From positions 100,129 through 164,128 of the forward strand of contig NZ_JAAFGS010000009.1 in assembly GCF_011090185.1 (NCBI RefSeq): a DNA stretch of 64,000 nucleotides. Reading direction: 5' to 3'. This DNA is from Saccharibacillus alkalitolerans (lineage in GTDB: Bacteria; Bacillota; Bacilli; Paenibacillales; Paenibacillaceae). The first letter of the stretch is position 1. Each line of letters begins with the position of its first letter. The notes under the pieces were generated by a model that had not been told where the DNA came from, made no database searches, and saw only the letters and a program-made list of their open reading frames with translations. Shown in pieces: positions 37,371 to 45,632 of the stretch. Position numbers and translations under genes: made by a program.

Positions 37371-37910
37371 ATGGAACCTGTCATTCGGGAACTCCGGTCC
37401 CGATTCACGCTTCTTGATCCCGAAGAAATCGAACGTTCCGAAGCGCTGCTCGAACTCTTCGGCGCAAGATCGCGGTTGACGCCTTACCGGAATTTCGCGA
37501 TCGAATTCGATACTCCCCCATGTCGCTTGCTTTTAGAGGGGCGAACATTAATCGTATTCGGGCATGATCTGGGCGGATATTTCGCAGTCGATGCCGAAAA
37601 CGAAACCGTCGTATACGTTCATCAGGAAGACGGTCTGTACCGGCTGATGTTTTGCAATTCAAACTTTGGCGATTTCGCGGCATTTCACAACTCCTTCCTC
37701 GAACAGGTGCAGCGGCGAATCAAGTTCCGCGGCAGTCTCCAAGAGTCGGCGAACGAATTGGAACTCTTTTTCGGACGGCGCGATCCTCGCGCGACGGAGC
37801 GCGATGATCTTTTTTGGCCGATGCGCTTATACGAGCTTGCCGACGGCCTGTTTCCCCTTAACGATTCGCGAATCAACTTTTATCAATCGATGCTCGATGC
37901 AGAGAACTGA
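37371..37910 (+). CDS. SUKH-like protein, first gene of the Thg1 operon
   Basis: This 179-residue soluble protein begins eight bases after GGAGG. It has no signal or membrane segment. The stretch GGYFAVDAENETVVYVHQEDGLYRLMFCNSNFGDFAAFHNSFLEQV resembles the SUKH/SMI1 core, and the FxNSxxxxFAxF pattern is shared with the SUKH-4 protein at 46633-47205. It ends 18 bases before the Thg1-like gene and is very likely cotranscribed with it. The family call is tentative. A role in RNA repair would be new for this fold. Confidence 0.6.
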   Translation: MEPVIRELRSRFTLLDPEEIERSEALLELFGARSRLTPYRNFAIEFDTPPCRLLLEGRTLIVFGHDLGGYFAVDAENETVVYVHQEDGLYRLMFCNSNFGDFAAFHNSFLEQVQRRIKFRGSLQESANELELFFGRRDPRATERDDLFWPMRLYELADGLFPLNDSRINFYQSMLDAEN

Positions 37911-37928
37911 CAAAGGAGCTTGAATCCC

Positions 37929-38663
37929 ATGCACATCGACGACTTCGGCGGACGCATGAAAAATTACGAAAACGCGTTCCGCCACTACCTGCCCGGCCGC
38001 ATGCCCGTCGTGATCCGCATCGACGGCTGCCATTTTCACACGTTTACCAAGGGGATGGACAAGCCGTTCGACGAGCCGCTGATCTCCGTCTTCTGGGAGA
38101 CGTGCAAATATCTCGCGCAGAATATCATGGGCTGCAAATTGGTGTATCATCAGAGCGACGAAATCTCGATCCTGCTGACCAACTACGACAAGCTGACGAC
38201 GGCCTCCTGGTTCGAAAACAATCTGCAAAAGATCGTGTCCGTGGCCGCGTCGCTGACGACCGCCAAGTTCAACGAAGAGATCCGCGCCGTGTACCCCGAC
38301 CGTCCGCTCGCGACTTTCGACGCCCGCGCCTGGGTGCTGCCGCAGGACGAGGTGACGAACTATTTCCTCTGGCGGCAGATGGACGCGACGAAGAACAGCA
38401 TCTCGATGGTGTCGCAGGCCCACTTTCCCCATCGCGAGCTGCAGGGCCTGGACGGAAGCGCGCTGCAGGACAAGCTGTTCAAGGAGAAAGGCATCAACTG
38501 GAACAATCTGCCGGCCTGGCAAAAACGCGGCGCATGCATACTCAAGCGGGAGGTTCTCAAAGGAACCGCCGTGCGCCGCAAATGGGACGTCGATCTGAAC
38601 ACGCCCGTTTTTTCGCAGGACCGGGATTATATCAACCGCTTCGTGTACCTCGATCGGGAATAA
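37929..38663 (+). CDS. Thg1-like 3'-5' RNA polymerase (tRNA-His guanylyltransferase family)
   Basis: The ATG at 37929 lies nine bases after AAAGGAGC; the 244-residue length is normal. Family signatures are plain. RIDGCHFHTFTKGMDKPFD holds metal-binding D32, and HQSDEISIL (D77, E78) completes the palm-domain catalytic acids. TASWFENNLQKIVSVAASL and FDARAW follow. Eukaryotic Thg1 adds G-1 to tRNA-His; bacterial Thg1-like proteins prefer 5' repair of truncated tRNAs by templated 3'-5' addition. In bacteria the tRNA-His G-1 is normally encoded, so repair is the likelier role. It sits between a SUKH-like gene and a P-loop kinase. Confidence 0.94.
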   Translation: MHIDDFGGRMKNYENAFRHYLPGRMPVVIRIDGCHFHTFTKGMDKPFDEPLISVFWETCKYLAQNIMGCKLVYHQSDEISILLTNYDKLTTASWFENNLQKIVSVAASLTTAKFNEEIRAVYPDRPLATFDARAWVLPQDEVTNYFLWRQMDATKNSISMVSQAHFPHRELQGLDGSALQDKLFKEKGINWNNLPAWQKRGACILKREVLKGTAVRRKWDVDLNTPVFSQDRDYINRFVYLDRE

Positions 38664-38690
38664 GGCGAACGCGAAAAGGAAGTGTGAAAC

Positions 38691-39149
38691 GTGGAATGCA
38701 TCGTGCTCATAGGCATCCAAGCTTCGGGCAAATCGACTTTTTACAAAGAACGTTATATCGATAGCCATCTGCGGCTGAACATGGACATGCTGAAGACGCG
38801 CTATCGGGAAAAGCTGCTGCTGAACGCGTTCCTCGAAGCGAAGCAGCCGTTCGTGGTCGACAATACGAATCCCGCGCCCGCTGACCGTCTCCCTTACATC
38901 GAAGCGGCGAAAAGCCATCGCTTTACGGTGGTCGGCTTTTTCTTCGAACCGGATTACGAGGAATCGATCCGGCGCAACGCGCAGCGGACAGGCAAAGCGT
39001 TCGTGCGGGAGATCGGGATCGGGAGCGTCATGAAAAAGCTCGTCCCCCCTTCCTTATCGGAAGGGTTCGACCGGCTTTACAGGGTCACATCGTCCGGCGG
39101 CGCGTTCGCGGTGGAGCCGATGACGGAAGAGCGGGAAACGGACGGCTGA
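38691..39149 (+). CDS. P-loop kinase of polynucleotide-kinase type
   Basis: A 152-residue protein starting at GTG 38691 after AAGGAAG. Walker A is GIQASGKST (K14, S15), and the VVDNTNP segment with the downstream arginine-containing lid (RRNAQRTGKAFVREIG) matches the AAA_33/zeta-toxin and polynucleotide 5'-kinase group. Such enzymes phosphorylate 5'-OH RNA or DNA ends or small molecules. Lying 27 bases after the Thg1-like gene, it could prepare RNA ends for Thg1. Substrate is inferred from context. Confidence 0.8.
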   Translation: MECIVLIGIQASGKSTFYKERYIDSHLRLNMDMLKTRYREKLLLNAFLEAKQPFVVDNTNPAPADRLPYIEAAKSHRFTVVGFFFEPDYEESIRRNAQRTGKAFVREIGIGSVMKKLVPPSLSEGFDRLYRVTSSGGAFAVEPMTEERETDG

Positions 39150-39156
39150 ACGCAAC

Positions 39157-39209
39157 AAAAAACGGACGCCGGGAAGGCATGCTCATGCCGCTTCCCCGCG
39201 TCCGCTTTT
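39157..39209. terminator. bidirectional terminator after the Thg1 operon
   Basis: AACGGACGC-CGGGAAG and CTTCCCCG-CGTCCGCTTTT form a long interrupted stem between convergent genes, with A and T runs outside. Confidence 0.75.
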
Positions 39210-39228
39210 CCGTTCGTCGTCCCGCTCG

Positions 39229-39747
39229 CTACCTGCCCGCGCGCCGCAAAATTTCGCGCACGAATGCCGTTTTCCCTTCCACGTAAGCGTCGATGTCGGT
39301 CCGATGGCGATCGGCCAGCGCCCGCTTCAGCCGGGCATATTCGTCCCGCGCCCCGTCATGGGTCCGCAGGTAATCGCGCAGCGCGATATGCTCCAGATAA
39401 CCTCGGCCGTCCGGCGGGCATACATATAAATGATAATTCATGAATCCGAAGTCTCGGGTCGGCCTGAACGCCTCCCTGCCTTCGATGCCCAGATTGCCCT
39501 GATACTCGAATCCCTGCCGCCCCAACCGCTCGACGATTTCCGGCAGATCATCGGAACTGCGCATGACGGCGTCGAGATCGATGATCGGCTTGGCCGCCAG
39601 CCCTTCGACGGACGTGCTGCCCACATGCTCGACGGCGATCAGCAGGTCGCCGATCCATGACTCTACGGCCGCGGCGATTACGGCAAATTCTTTTTTCCAT
39701 AAAGGATCGTACGGAACCACTTCGATATATGTTGTTCGCTCGGCCAT
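39229..39747 (-). CDS. GrpB family protein
   Basis: A 172-residue UPF0157/GrpB protein. The nucleotidyltransferase-fold signature VEHVGSTSVEGLAAKPIIDLDAV is intact, and GFMNYHLYVCPPDGRGYLEHIALRDYLR follows. Proteins of this group are uncharacterised members of the nucleotidyltransferase superfamily and are sometimes fused to CoaE. It converges with the Thg1 operon and is not part of it. Confidence 0.92.
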   Translation of the reverse strand: MAERTTYIEVVPYDPLWKKEFAVIAAAVESWIGDLLIAVEHVGSTSVEGLAAKPIIDLDAVMRSSDDLPEIVERLGRQGFEYQGNLGIEGREAFRPTRDFGFMNYHLYVCPPDGRGYLEHIALRDYLRTHDGARDEYARLKRALADRHRTDIDAYVEGKTAFVREILRRAGR

Positions 39748-39887
39748 GATCTTTTCCGCCTTTCAAGTTTTTTCCGCTTTGTCCGCTTTTGCGCTTCTTC
39801 TTTCCTTACATCTGTAGTAACCTATATTTTAGCGGAATCGAAAACGCTTTAAGTTTCTCAACCTTACGACACCGGAGGAAGTATCGC

Positions 39888-41126
39888 ATGGCAAGAACGC
39901 TTTTCCCGAGACTCCGCGGCAACAGCCGGGGCTGTCTGGCTTTCGAGCCCTTTTTCCTGATTCCGTACAGCATGGTGGCGACTTACGCGACGCTGTACAT
40001 GTACGAGCTGGGCGTGACCGAGACGAATATCGGCTGGATCACGACGCTCGGGCTGCTCGTGCAGGTGCTGTCGGCGTTCATGAGCGGCTATCTGACCGAC
40101 CGCATGGGCCGCAAAAGCGCCATTCTGACATTCGACGTGCTCAGCTGGAGCGTGGCGATGCTGATCTTCGCTTTTTCGCAGAACGTCTGGTTTTTCGTCA
40201 TCGCGACCTTCATCAACGGCCTGCAGCGGGTGCCCCACGTCGCCTTCTACTGTCTGATCGTCGAGGACACGCCGCCCAAAGACCGCACCTACGTGTTCAC
40301 GCTGCTGCAGATCATCGGCGTCGTGGGCGGCCTGTTCGCTCCGCTCGGCGGCCTGCTGGTTCAGCATTACGGACTCGTGGAGGGCACCCGGATCATGTAC
40401 GTGCTCTGTTCCGTGCTCATGACGTTCCAGTTCATCGGGCGCCATGTGACCACGAAAGAAACGGAAATGGGCTACCGAAAAATGAAGGAAACGCGCGAGC
40501 TCGGGCTGAAGGCCAGTCTGATCGACTACAGCGGCGCGATCCGCGACCTGTTCGCCAGCCGCAGCCTGATGCTGATCTTCGTCGTCTACATCCTGTTCAA
40601 CTTCCAAATGACGCTTAAAACGACGTATCTGTCGCTGTATCTGGCCGACTTTCTGCATGTGGACAGCGGCCTGATCTCGCTCGTGCCGGCCGTGTCTTCC
40701 GTCATCATGCTGCTAGCGCTCTGGTTCATCATGCCGAAGATTCCCGCCGAAGCCGAGACCCGTTCGATGATGACGGGCTTCGCCCTGTCGGTCCTCTCGA
40801 ACGTGATGCTCGTCCTGTGGCCGACGTCCAATCTGGCCTGGATCGGTCTCAGCACCGTGCTTGCGGCGGTCGGACTCATGATCAGCTCCCCTTATCTCGA
40901 AGCGGCCGTGCAGAACGCGATCGACGACGAAAAACGGGCTAAAGTGTTCTCCATGCTGTCCGTCGTCATCCTGCTGCTCACCTCGCCTGCCGGCATCGTC
41001 GGCGGCTGGGCGTACGCGCTCGACCCGCGCATCCCGATCTGGATCATCACGGCGTCGTTCGCGGCGGCTTTCGCGTTCCTCATGATTTATTTGAGCCGGA
41101 CGGGAAAAGGCCGGGCGGCGGCTTAA
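39888..41126 (+). CDS. MFS transporter
   Basis: The start is ATG 39888, eight bases after GGAGGAAG. The 412-residue protein has 12 hydrophobic helices and the MFS loop motif GYLTDRMGRKSAIL. The central loop, about 190-225, is short and charged. No regulator or pathway gene is adjacent, so substrate and direction are unknown. A strong terminator follows. Confidence 0.9.
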   Translation: MARTLFPRLRGNSRGCLAFEPFFLIPYSMVATYATLYMYELGVTETNIGWITTLGLLVQVLSAFMSGYLTDRMGRKSAILTFDVLSWSVAMLIFAFSQNVWFFVIATFINGLQRVPHVAFYCLIVEDTPPKDRTYVFTLLQIIGVVGGLFAPLGGLLVQHYGLVEGTRIMYVLCSVLMTFQFIGRHVTTKETEMGYRKMKETRELGLKASLIDYSGAIRDLFASRSLMLIFVVYILFNFQMTLKTTYLSLYLADFLHVDSGLISLVPAVSSVIMLLALWFIMPKIPAEAETRSMMTGFALSVLSNVMLVLWPTSNLAWIGLSTVLAAVGLMISSPYLEAAVQNAIDDEKRAKVFSMLSVVILLLTSPAGIVGGWAYALDPRIPIWIITASFAAAFAFLMIYLSRTGKGRAAA

Positions 41127-41135
41127 CCCAAAACG

Positions 41136-41170
41136 CAAACAGACACCGCGCAAGCGCGGTGTCTGTTTTG
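41136..41170. terminator. strong bidirectional terminator
   Basis: AAACAGACACCGCGC, loop AA, GCGCGGTGTCTGTTTT between converging genes. Confidence 0.9.
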
Positions 41171-41212
41171 AATTGGCCGTCAAACCGGGGACCCGACTAG
41201 GGCTCGCACGCC

Positions 41213-42043
41213 CTAGTCGATCTTGTTCAAAATATCGAGCATCTCGGTCCGATTCATGTTTTGCAAATCCGGAATCAGTTCCCTGATGCGATCATCCATT
41301 TTGTAACCGGCTTTTGCCATAAGTTCTGCCGCAAACAGATTGTTATAAAAAACTTGAAAATAGAAGAAATCCTGCGTTTCTTCCACTTCCGCGATTTTCA
41401 ACAGCTTATTGGCTTCCTCGGGCGTGCGAATATCGTCCAACGAACTGATGCCGCCCAGGCTTCTCAAGTAATCCGCGGTGTCGGACAGTCCCGTCGCCAG
41501 CGCATGATCGACGGGATAGAGACGGTGCCGATCGTGTCGGTTAAGATCCGCTCCCGCCTGCAAAAGGGCATCGATCATCGGCCGATGTCCGTTAGCCGCC
41601 GCGTACATGAGCGGGGTCGAACCGTCCCAATCGGGTACCTCGATATCCGGGTTATGCGCCATCAGCAAATCGAATACCTTCTGATCTCCCTCCAGGATGC
41701 TTTGCGAGAGAGCGGGAGTCGAATTGGGCCCGACCAAATTCACGTCGGCGCCGGCATTCAACAAAGCTTCGACTTTCTCCAGCCGGTTAACTTCGGAATT
41801 GCTCGCTACCGCAAAAATCAAAGCCGTTCGGTCCGACCGGTCATCCACCGCATTAATATGTTCGGGATGACGCTCGATTTGGTCGATCACCTCGTCCAAG
41901 TCGCCTTCCAGCGCCGCGCTCATCATGATGGGAAGCCCGTACTCGTCCACGGTAACTTCCTTTTCCGCTTCCTGTCCCCCCCTGCATCCGGCCATCCATA
42001 GAAAACCGGACAATATCAATGCTGCCACTGCCTTCTTTCTCAT
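41213..42043 (-). CDS. ankyrin-repeat lipoprotein
   Basis: A 276-residue protein with a lipoprotein signal ending WMAGC at residue 20. Ankyrin-like repeats occupy about 35-200: LPIMMSAALEGDLDEVIDQIERHP, TALIFAVASN, a unit ending LLNAGADVNLVG, TPLMYAAANGHRPMIDALLQAGADLNRHD, and YPVDHALATG. The C-terminal 75 residues are helical without a recognised domain. It would sit on the outer face of the membrane and bind another protein. The ribosome site is GAGGGG. Confidence 0.88.
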   Translation of the reverse strand: MRKKAVAALILSGFLWMAGCRGGQEAEKEVTVDEYGLPIMMSAALEGDLDEVIDQIERHPEHINAVDDRSDRTALIFAVASNSEVNRLEKVEALLNAGADVNLVGPNSTPALSQSILEGDQKVFDLLMAHNPDIEVPDWDGSTPLMYAAANGHRPMIDALLQAGADLNRHDRHRLYPVDHALATGLSDTADYLRSLGGISSLDDIRTPEEANKLLKIAEVEETQDFFYFQVFYNNLFAAELMAKAGYKMDDRIRELIPDLQNMNRTEMLDILNKID

Positions 42044-42172
42044 CTTTTCCCCTCTGTCTCTTTTTAATATACTTGCTGTCTTACTTATTATCGGTCATCC
42101 GATAGTTGTTTTTATAAGTATCTATGTCTAATATTTAAATCATCCCGCAGCTCATATTACCGGAGGAATAAC

Positions 42173-42874
42173 ATGCAGATCGTCACCAGACACGCTTGGA
42201 ATTTGAACGAACAAGAAGCCGTTTCGCTTCAGCTTGAATTGGCAGCCAAAATCTCGCTGCGCGATCCCGAGCCCTTCGACGTCCGCCGCATCGCCGGCAT
42301 CGACGTCGCCTACGACAAAGACGACGATCGGCTGGTCGCGGCGGTCGTCGTGCTCGACGCGGATACGCTCGACGTCGTCGAGACAGCCGCCGCCTGGGGA
42401 TCGCCGTCCTTCCCTTACGTTCCCGGCCTGTTTTCTTTCCGGGAACTGCCGCCGGTGCTGGAAGCGTTCGGACGGCTGAAGACCGCGCCCGACCTCATCG
42501 TCTGCGACGGCCAGGGCATCGCCCATCCGAGGCGGTTCGGGCTGGCCAGCCATCTGGGGCTGCTGCTCGGCATTCCGTCGATCGGCTGCGGCAAGACCCG
42601 CCTGATCGGCGAATACGACGAACCGGCCGCCGAACGCGGCTCGGCTTCGCCGCTGCTGGCGGACGGCGGCGAACTCGTCGGACACGTTCTGCGCACGCAG
42701 ACGGGGGTCAAGCCGGTGTTCGTCTCGCCGGGGCATCTGATTTCGCCGGACACGGCCTGCCATTGGGTGCTGAAGCTGGCGCCTCGCTACCGGCTGCCGG
42801 AGACGACAAGACAGGCGGACCAGCTCGTGCGCCGGGAGCTGTCGCGGATTACGCAGGACCGCCGCCTGCCGTAA
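42173..42874 (+). CDS. nfi: endonuclease V
   Basis: A 233-residue endonuclease V (deoxyinosine 3' endonuclease). The metal-binding aspartate in IAGIDVAYDKDD, the YVPGLFSFRELPPVLEAF block and the CDGQGIAHPRRFGLASHLG motif are all present. It nicks DNA near inosine and RNA containing inosine to start repair of deaminated adenine. GGAGGAATAAC precedes the ATG. A further gene on the same strand begins 107 bases later. Confidence 0.96.
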   Translation: MQIVTRHAWNLNEQEAVSLQLELAAKISLRDPEPFDVRRIAGIDVAYDKDDDRLVAAVVVLDADTLDVVETAAAWGSPSFPYVPGLFSFRELPPVLEAFGRLKTAPDLIVCDGQGIAHPRRFGLASHLGLLLGIPSIGCGKTRLIGEYDEPAAERGSASPLLADGGELVGHVLRTQTGVKPVFVSPGHLISPDTACHWVLKLAPRYRLPETTRQADQLVRRELSRITQDRRLP

Positions 42875-42981
42875 GTGTTCGTTGATCCGCGACAGCGACA
42901 AATGCGCAGCTCCGCTTTCGCTGCCTCGCTTTACCGAAAAGCGATGATAATCCCGCTTCCGATCCGAAAGGAGACGAGTTT

Positions 42982-43863
42982 ATGAGCGATCTCGACAAAT
43001 TGTATAAAAAAAGAATGGCGTTGTTCAAAAAGCTGTACTTCTACGATAACGCGACCTACGATCCGCAGCTCGGCGTCAGCCTATACGACGACTCCGTCCT
43101 CTCCGGCGAAGACAAAGCGTTCATGAACGAAATCGGCTGGAAAGCGAACGAACCCGTCCTGCTGGAACATGATGCGCTGATAGACTCCATCGCCGAGCTG
43201 GGGCGCGACGAGCGGCTGTCCGAAGCCCGGTTGATCGGCGAATTCGTGGCGGCCGTCGACGGCCGCTACCGGCGCGGCGTCAACGGCCCGATCAGCCTGC
43301 GTTATATACGGCGGCTGCCTACGCATGCTTACCGCCGTGCCCGCAAGCTCGTTTCTTGCGGAGTCTGCGGCTATTACGAACATTTGCTCACGGATTGTTC
43401 CAATCTGTCCCAGATCCGCGAATCGCTCTGGATCGGCCATGCCTGGGCTTCGCCGATCGGCGTCTACGCCGATCTGACCGAACGTCTGGAACTGCCGGAA
43501 GTCATGCCGACAAGCGAAGACGCGGTCGCGCTGCGGCGCCTGCTCGAAGCCGTCGACCGGGCGGCGGACGACGAGAAACCCGGCGCGCTGGAGAAACGAC
43601 TCAGCGCGGAGAAAGTGCTGCGCGGCAACGCCGGTACCCGCCGCGCGCTGCTCAGCGTACTGGCCGGAATCGGCGTGCTGCCGAATATCGGACTGCCGAT
43701 CGAGCCGGATCGATGGATCGACCACGAAGCTATAGTCGAAGCCGGAATGGAGCTGGACACGACGCAGGGCCGCTCGGATCTGGAGATGCCTTATGCGGGC
43801 TGGCGCGGACGTCTCGGCGTGGATTGGAATCGGGCGAAAGAGCTTTTCGGAGCGTATCTCTAA
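42982..43863 (+). CDS. hypothetical protein with CxxC motif
   Basis: A 293-residue soluble protein with AAAGGAG upstream. It opens with a basic helix (LYKKRMALFKKLYFYDN). Near residue 123 it has SCGVCGYYEHLLTDCSNLSQIRESLWIGHAW, with three cysteines, which might form a small metal or redox site. The rest is acidic and helical. I do not recognise the family. It may share a transcript with endonuclease V but could be independent. Confidence 0.65.
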   Translation: MSDLDKLYKKRMALFKKLYFYDNATYDPQLGVSLYDDSVLSGEDKAFMNEIGWKANEPVLLEHDALIDSIAELGRDERLSEARLIGEFVAAVDGRYRRGVNGPISLRYIRRLPTHAYRRARKLVSCGVCGYYEHLLTDCSNLSQIRESLWIGHAWASPIGVYADLTERLELPEVMPTSEDAVALRRLLEAVDRAADDEKPGALEKRLSAEKVLRGNAGTRRALLSVLAGIGVLPNIGLPIEPDRWIDHEAIVEAGMELDTTQGRSDLEMPYAGWRGRLGVDWNRAKELFGAYL

Positions 43864-43864
43864 C

Positions 43865-43901
43865 AAAAAAGCGGGACGCGAATTTTTCGCGTCCCGCTTT
43901 T
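43865..43901. terminator. strong bidirectional terminator
   Basis: AAAAAGCGGGACGCGAA, loop, TTCGCGTCCCGCTTTTT, almost perfectly symmetrical, between convergent genes. Confidence 0.92.
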
Positions 43902-43918
43902 TCCGTTTGCCTGCAGAC

Positions 43919-44095
43919 TCATAGAAATTCGTAAACGATCCGTTCTCCCCTGGGCAGCGTCAGCTCGCAGGCCATCGCCGCCTTCTCCGTCGGATCGATC
44001 CCTTCGGGCGCGAACAGCGGGGCGGGCTGCAGCCCGAGCAATTCCCAGTTTTCCTGCCCGTTATATACGAAACGGTCCAGAATCTGCAGCGTCAT
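43919..44095 (-). CDS. 58-residue protein coupled to the amino acid permease
   Basis: This short frame starts at ATG 44095, three bases after the permease stop (44099-44101), with GGAGG inside the last permease codons at about eight bases from the ATG. The product begins MTLQILDRFVYNGQENWELL and ends in RGERIVYEFL. It is soluble and slightly acidic, with no signal. The stop (43919-43921) lies directly before the terminator. Spacing and codon pattern indicate a real cotranslated gene. No family is recognised. Confidence 0.7.
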   Translation of the reverse strand: MTLQILDRFVYNGQENWELLGLQPAPLFAPEGIDPTEKAAMACELTLPRGERIVYEFL

Positions 44096-44098
44096 GTC

Positions 44099-45460
44099 TC
44101 ACGCCTCCGACTTTTTGAATTTCACGACCGACCAGACGATCAGCAGAATCAGCACGCCCACGCACACCCCGATGCTGAGGCGGTTCTGCGGATCGATCAG
44201 GAAGCCCACCGCGATGACCGCCAGCACGACGGCCGTCAACGACGTGATATACGGGTATCCCCAGATGCGGAATGCCGGAGCTTTCGGATACTGCGGCCGC
44301 AGCTTGAGCTGCGCCAGGCAGACCGAGCCCCAGACGATCAGCACGACAAAGCCCGGCACCGCCAGCAGGAACGAAAACAGCCGGTCGCCCGCGAAGAAAG
44401 CCGCGATCGCGCCCAGCAGCAGCACCGCCGCGCACAGCCGCAGACTGCCGACCGGCACGCCTTTTTCCGTCGTCGCGGCCAGACCTTTCGGCGCTTCGCC
44501 GGCCGCCGCCATCGAATGCAGCATTCTCGTCGCGCCGTAAATGCTGGAGTTGGCCGCAGACAGCACCGCCGTCACCAGAATGAAGTTGATAATATGCGCC
44601 GCGCCGCTCAGCCCCGTCGCTTCCAGCACCTGGACGAACGGACTGGCCTGCCCCGCAAGCTGATTCCACGGAATCAATCCGCAGATGATCAGGATCGGCA
44701 GCGTATAGAACAGCACCACGCGCAGAATAAAGCTTTTGACGACTCGCGGCATCACTTTCTCGGCGTCTTTCGCTTCCGTCAGCGTCAGGCCGATCAGCTC
44801 CGAGCCGCCGTAGGAAAACATGACGACGAGCAGCGCGGAGAAGACCGACAGCCATCCGTTCGGCAAAAAGCCGCCGTGCGCCGTATAGTTGCTAAGTCCC
44901 GGCGCTTCGCCGCTCGCCCCCGGAATCAGCCCGAACAGCAGACCGGCGCCGAGGATGACGAACACGACGATCATGACAATCTTGATGCCGGCCAGCCAAA
45001 ATTCCGTTTCGCCGAAACTTTCGACGCTCATCCGGTTGATGCCGAGAATGAGCACCGCGCTGGCGAGACTGAGCACCCACAGCGGCACGCCGGGCATCCA
45101 ATACTGCAGGAACGATCCCGCGGCGACCACTTCGATCACGCAGACCGTCAGCATCAGGAAGGCATAGAGCCAGCCGACGACGAACGCCGGACGCGGCCCG
45201 AAAGCTTGACGGATAAAATCTTTCATATTGCGGTTCGGGTAGACACTCGCCAGTTCCGCGATCGCTCCCATGACGACCAGCAGCAGCAGCCCGCCGAACA
45301 GGTACGTCAGCACGACGCCCGGTCCCGCCAGCCCGATCGTCTCGGCACTCCCTTTGAAAATGCCCGTTCCGATCACGCCGCCCATCGCCATAAAGCTGAT
45401 ATGCCGGGGCAGCAGCTTCTTCTGAAGCCGTTCGCCTTCCGGCTTGTTTGCAGATTCCAC
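44099..45460 (-). CDS. amino acid permease (APC family)
   Basis: The start is taken as GTG 45460, eight bases after GGAGG, rather than the further upstream frame. The 453-residue protein has 12 helices and the APC opening HISFMAMGGVIGTGIFKGSAETIGLAGPG. FSYGGSELIGLTLTEAKDAEKVMPR near the middle is typical of YbxG/AapA/GabP-type amino acid carriers. It imports an amino acid with protons; which one is unknown. The small gene downstream is translationally linked. Confidence 0.93.
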   Translation of the reverse strand: MESANKPEGERLQKKLLPRHISFMAMGGVIGTGIFKGSAETIGLAGPGVVLTYLFGGLLLLVVMGAIAELASVYPNRNMKDFIRQAFGPRPAFVVGWLYAFLMLTVCVIEVVAAGSFLQYWMPGVPLWVLSLASAVLILGINRMSVESFGETEFWLAGIKIVMIVVFVILGAGLLFGLIPGASGEAPGLSNYTAHGGFLPNGWLSVFSALLVVMFSYGGSELIGLTLTEAKDAEKVMPRVVKSFILRVVLFYTLPILIICGLIPWNQLAGQASPFVQVLEATGLSGAAHIINFILVTAVLSAANSSIYGATRMLHSMAAAGEAPKGLAATTEKGVPVGSLRLCAAVLLLGAIAAFFAGDRLFSFLLAVPGFVVLIVWGSVCLAQLKLRPQYPKAPAFRIWGYPYITSLTAVVLAVIAVGFLIDPQNRLSIGVCVGVLILLIVWSVVKFKKSEA

Positions 45461-45582
45461 TTCTCGTTCCTCCGATTCTTTTGCGCAGTAATGCACGCCC
45501 GCGTTTGCGGGACGCACACTCTATCCTACAACAAAATTCGGCAGTCGGCAGCAAAAAGCGTGAAAAATCGGTGAATCACAAT

Positions 45583-45606
45583 AAAAAAAGTCCGCTCTGC
45601 GCGGAC
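45583..45606 (-). terminator. terminator after the lipoprotein gene
   Basis: GTCCGC/GCGGAC (45590-45595 and 45601-45606) with seven T on the reverse strand. Confidence 0.75.
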
Positions 45607-45632
45607 AAAGGAAGACGAAAACCAGGCACGCT

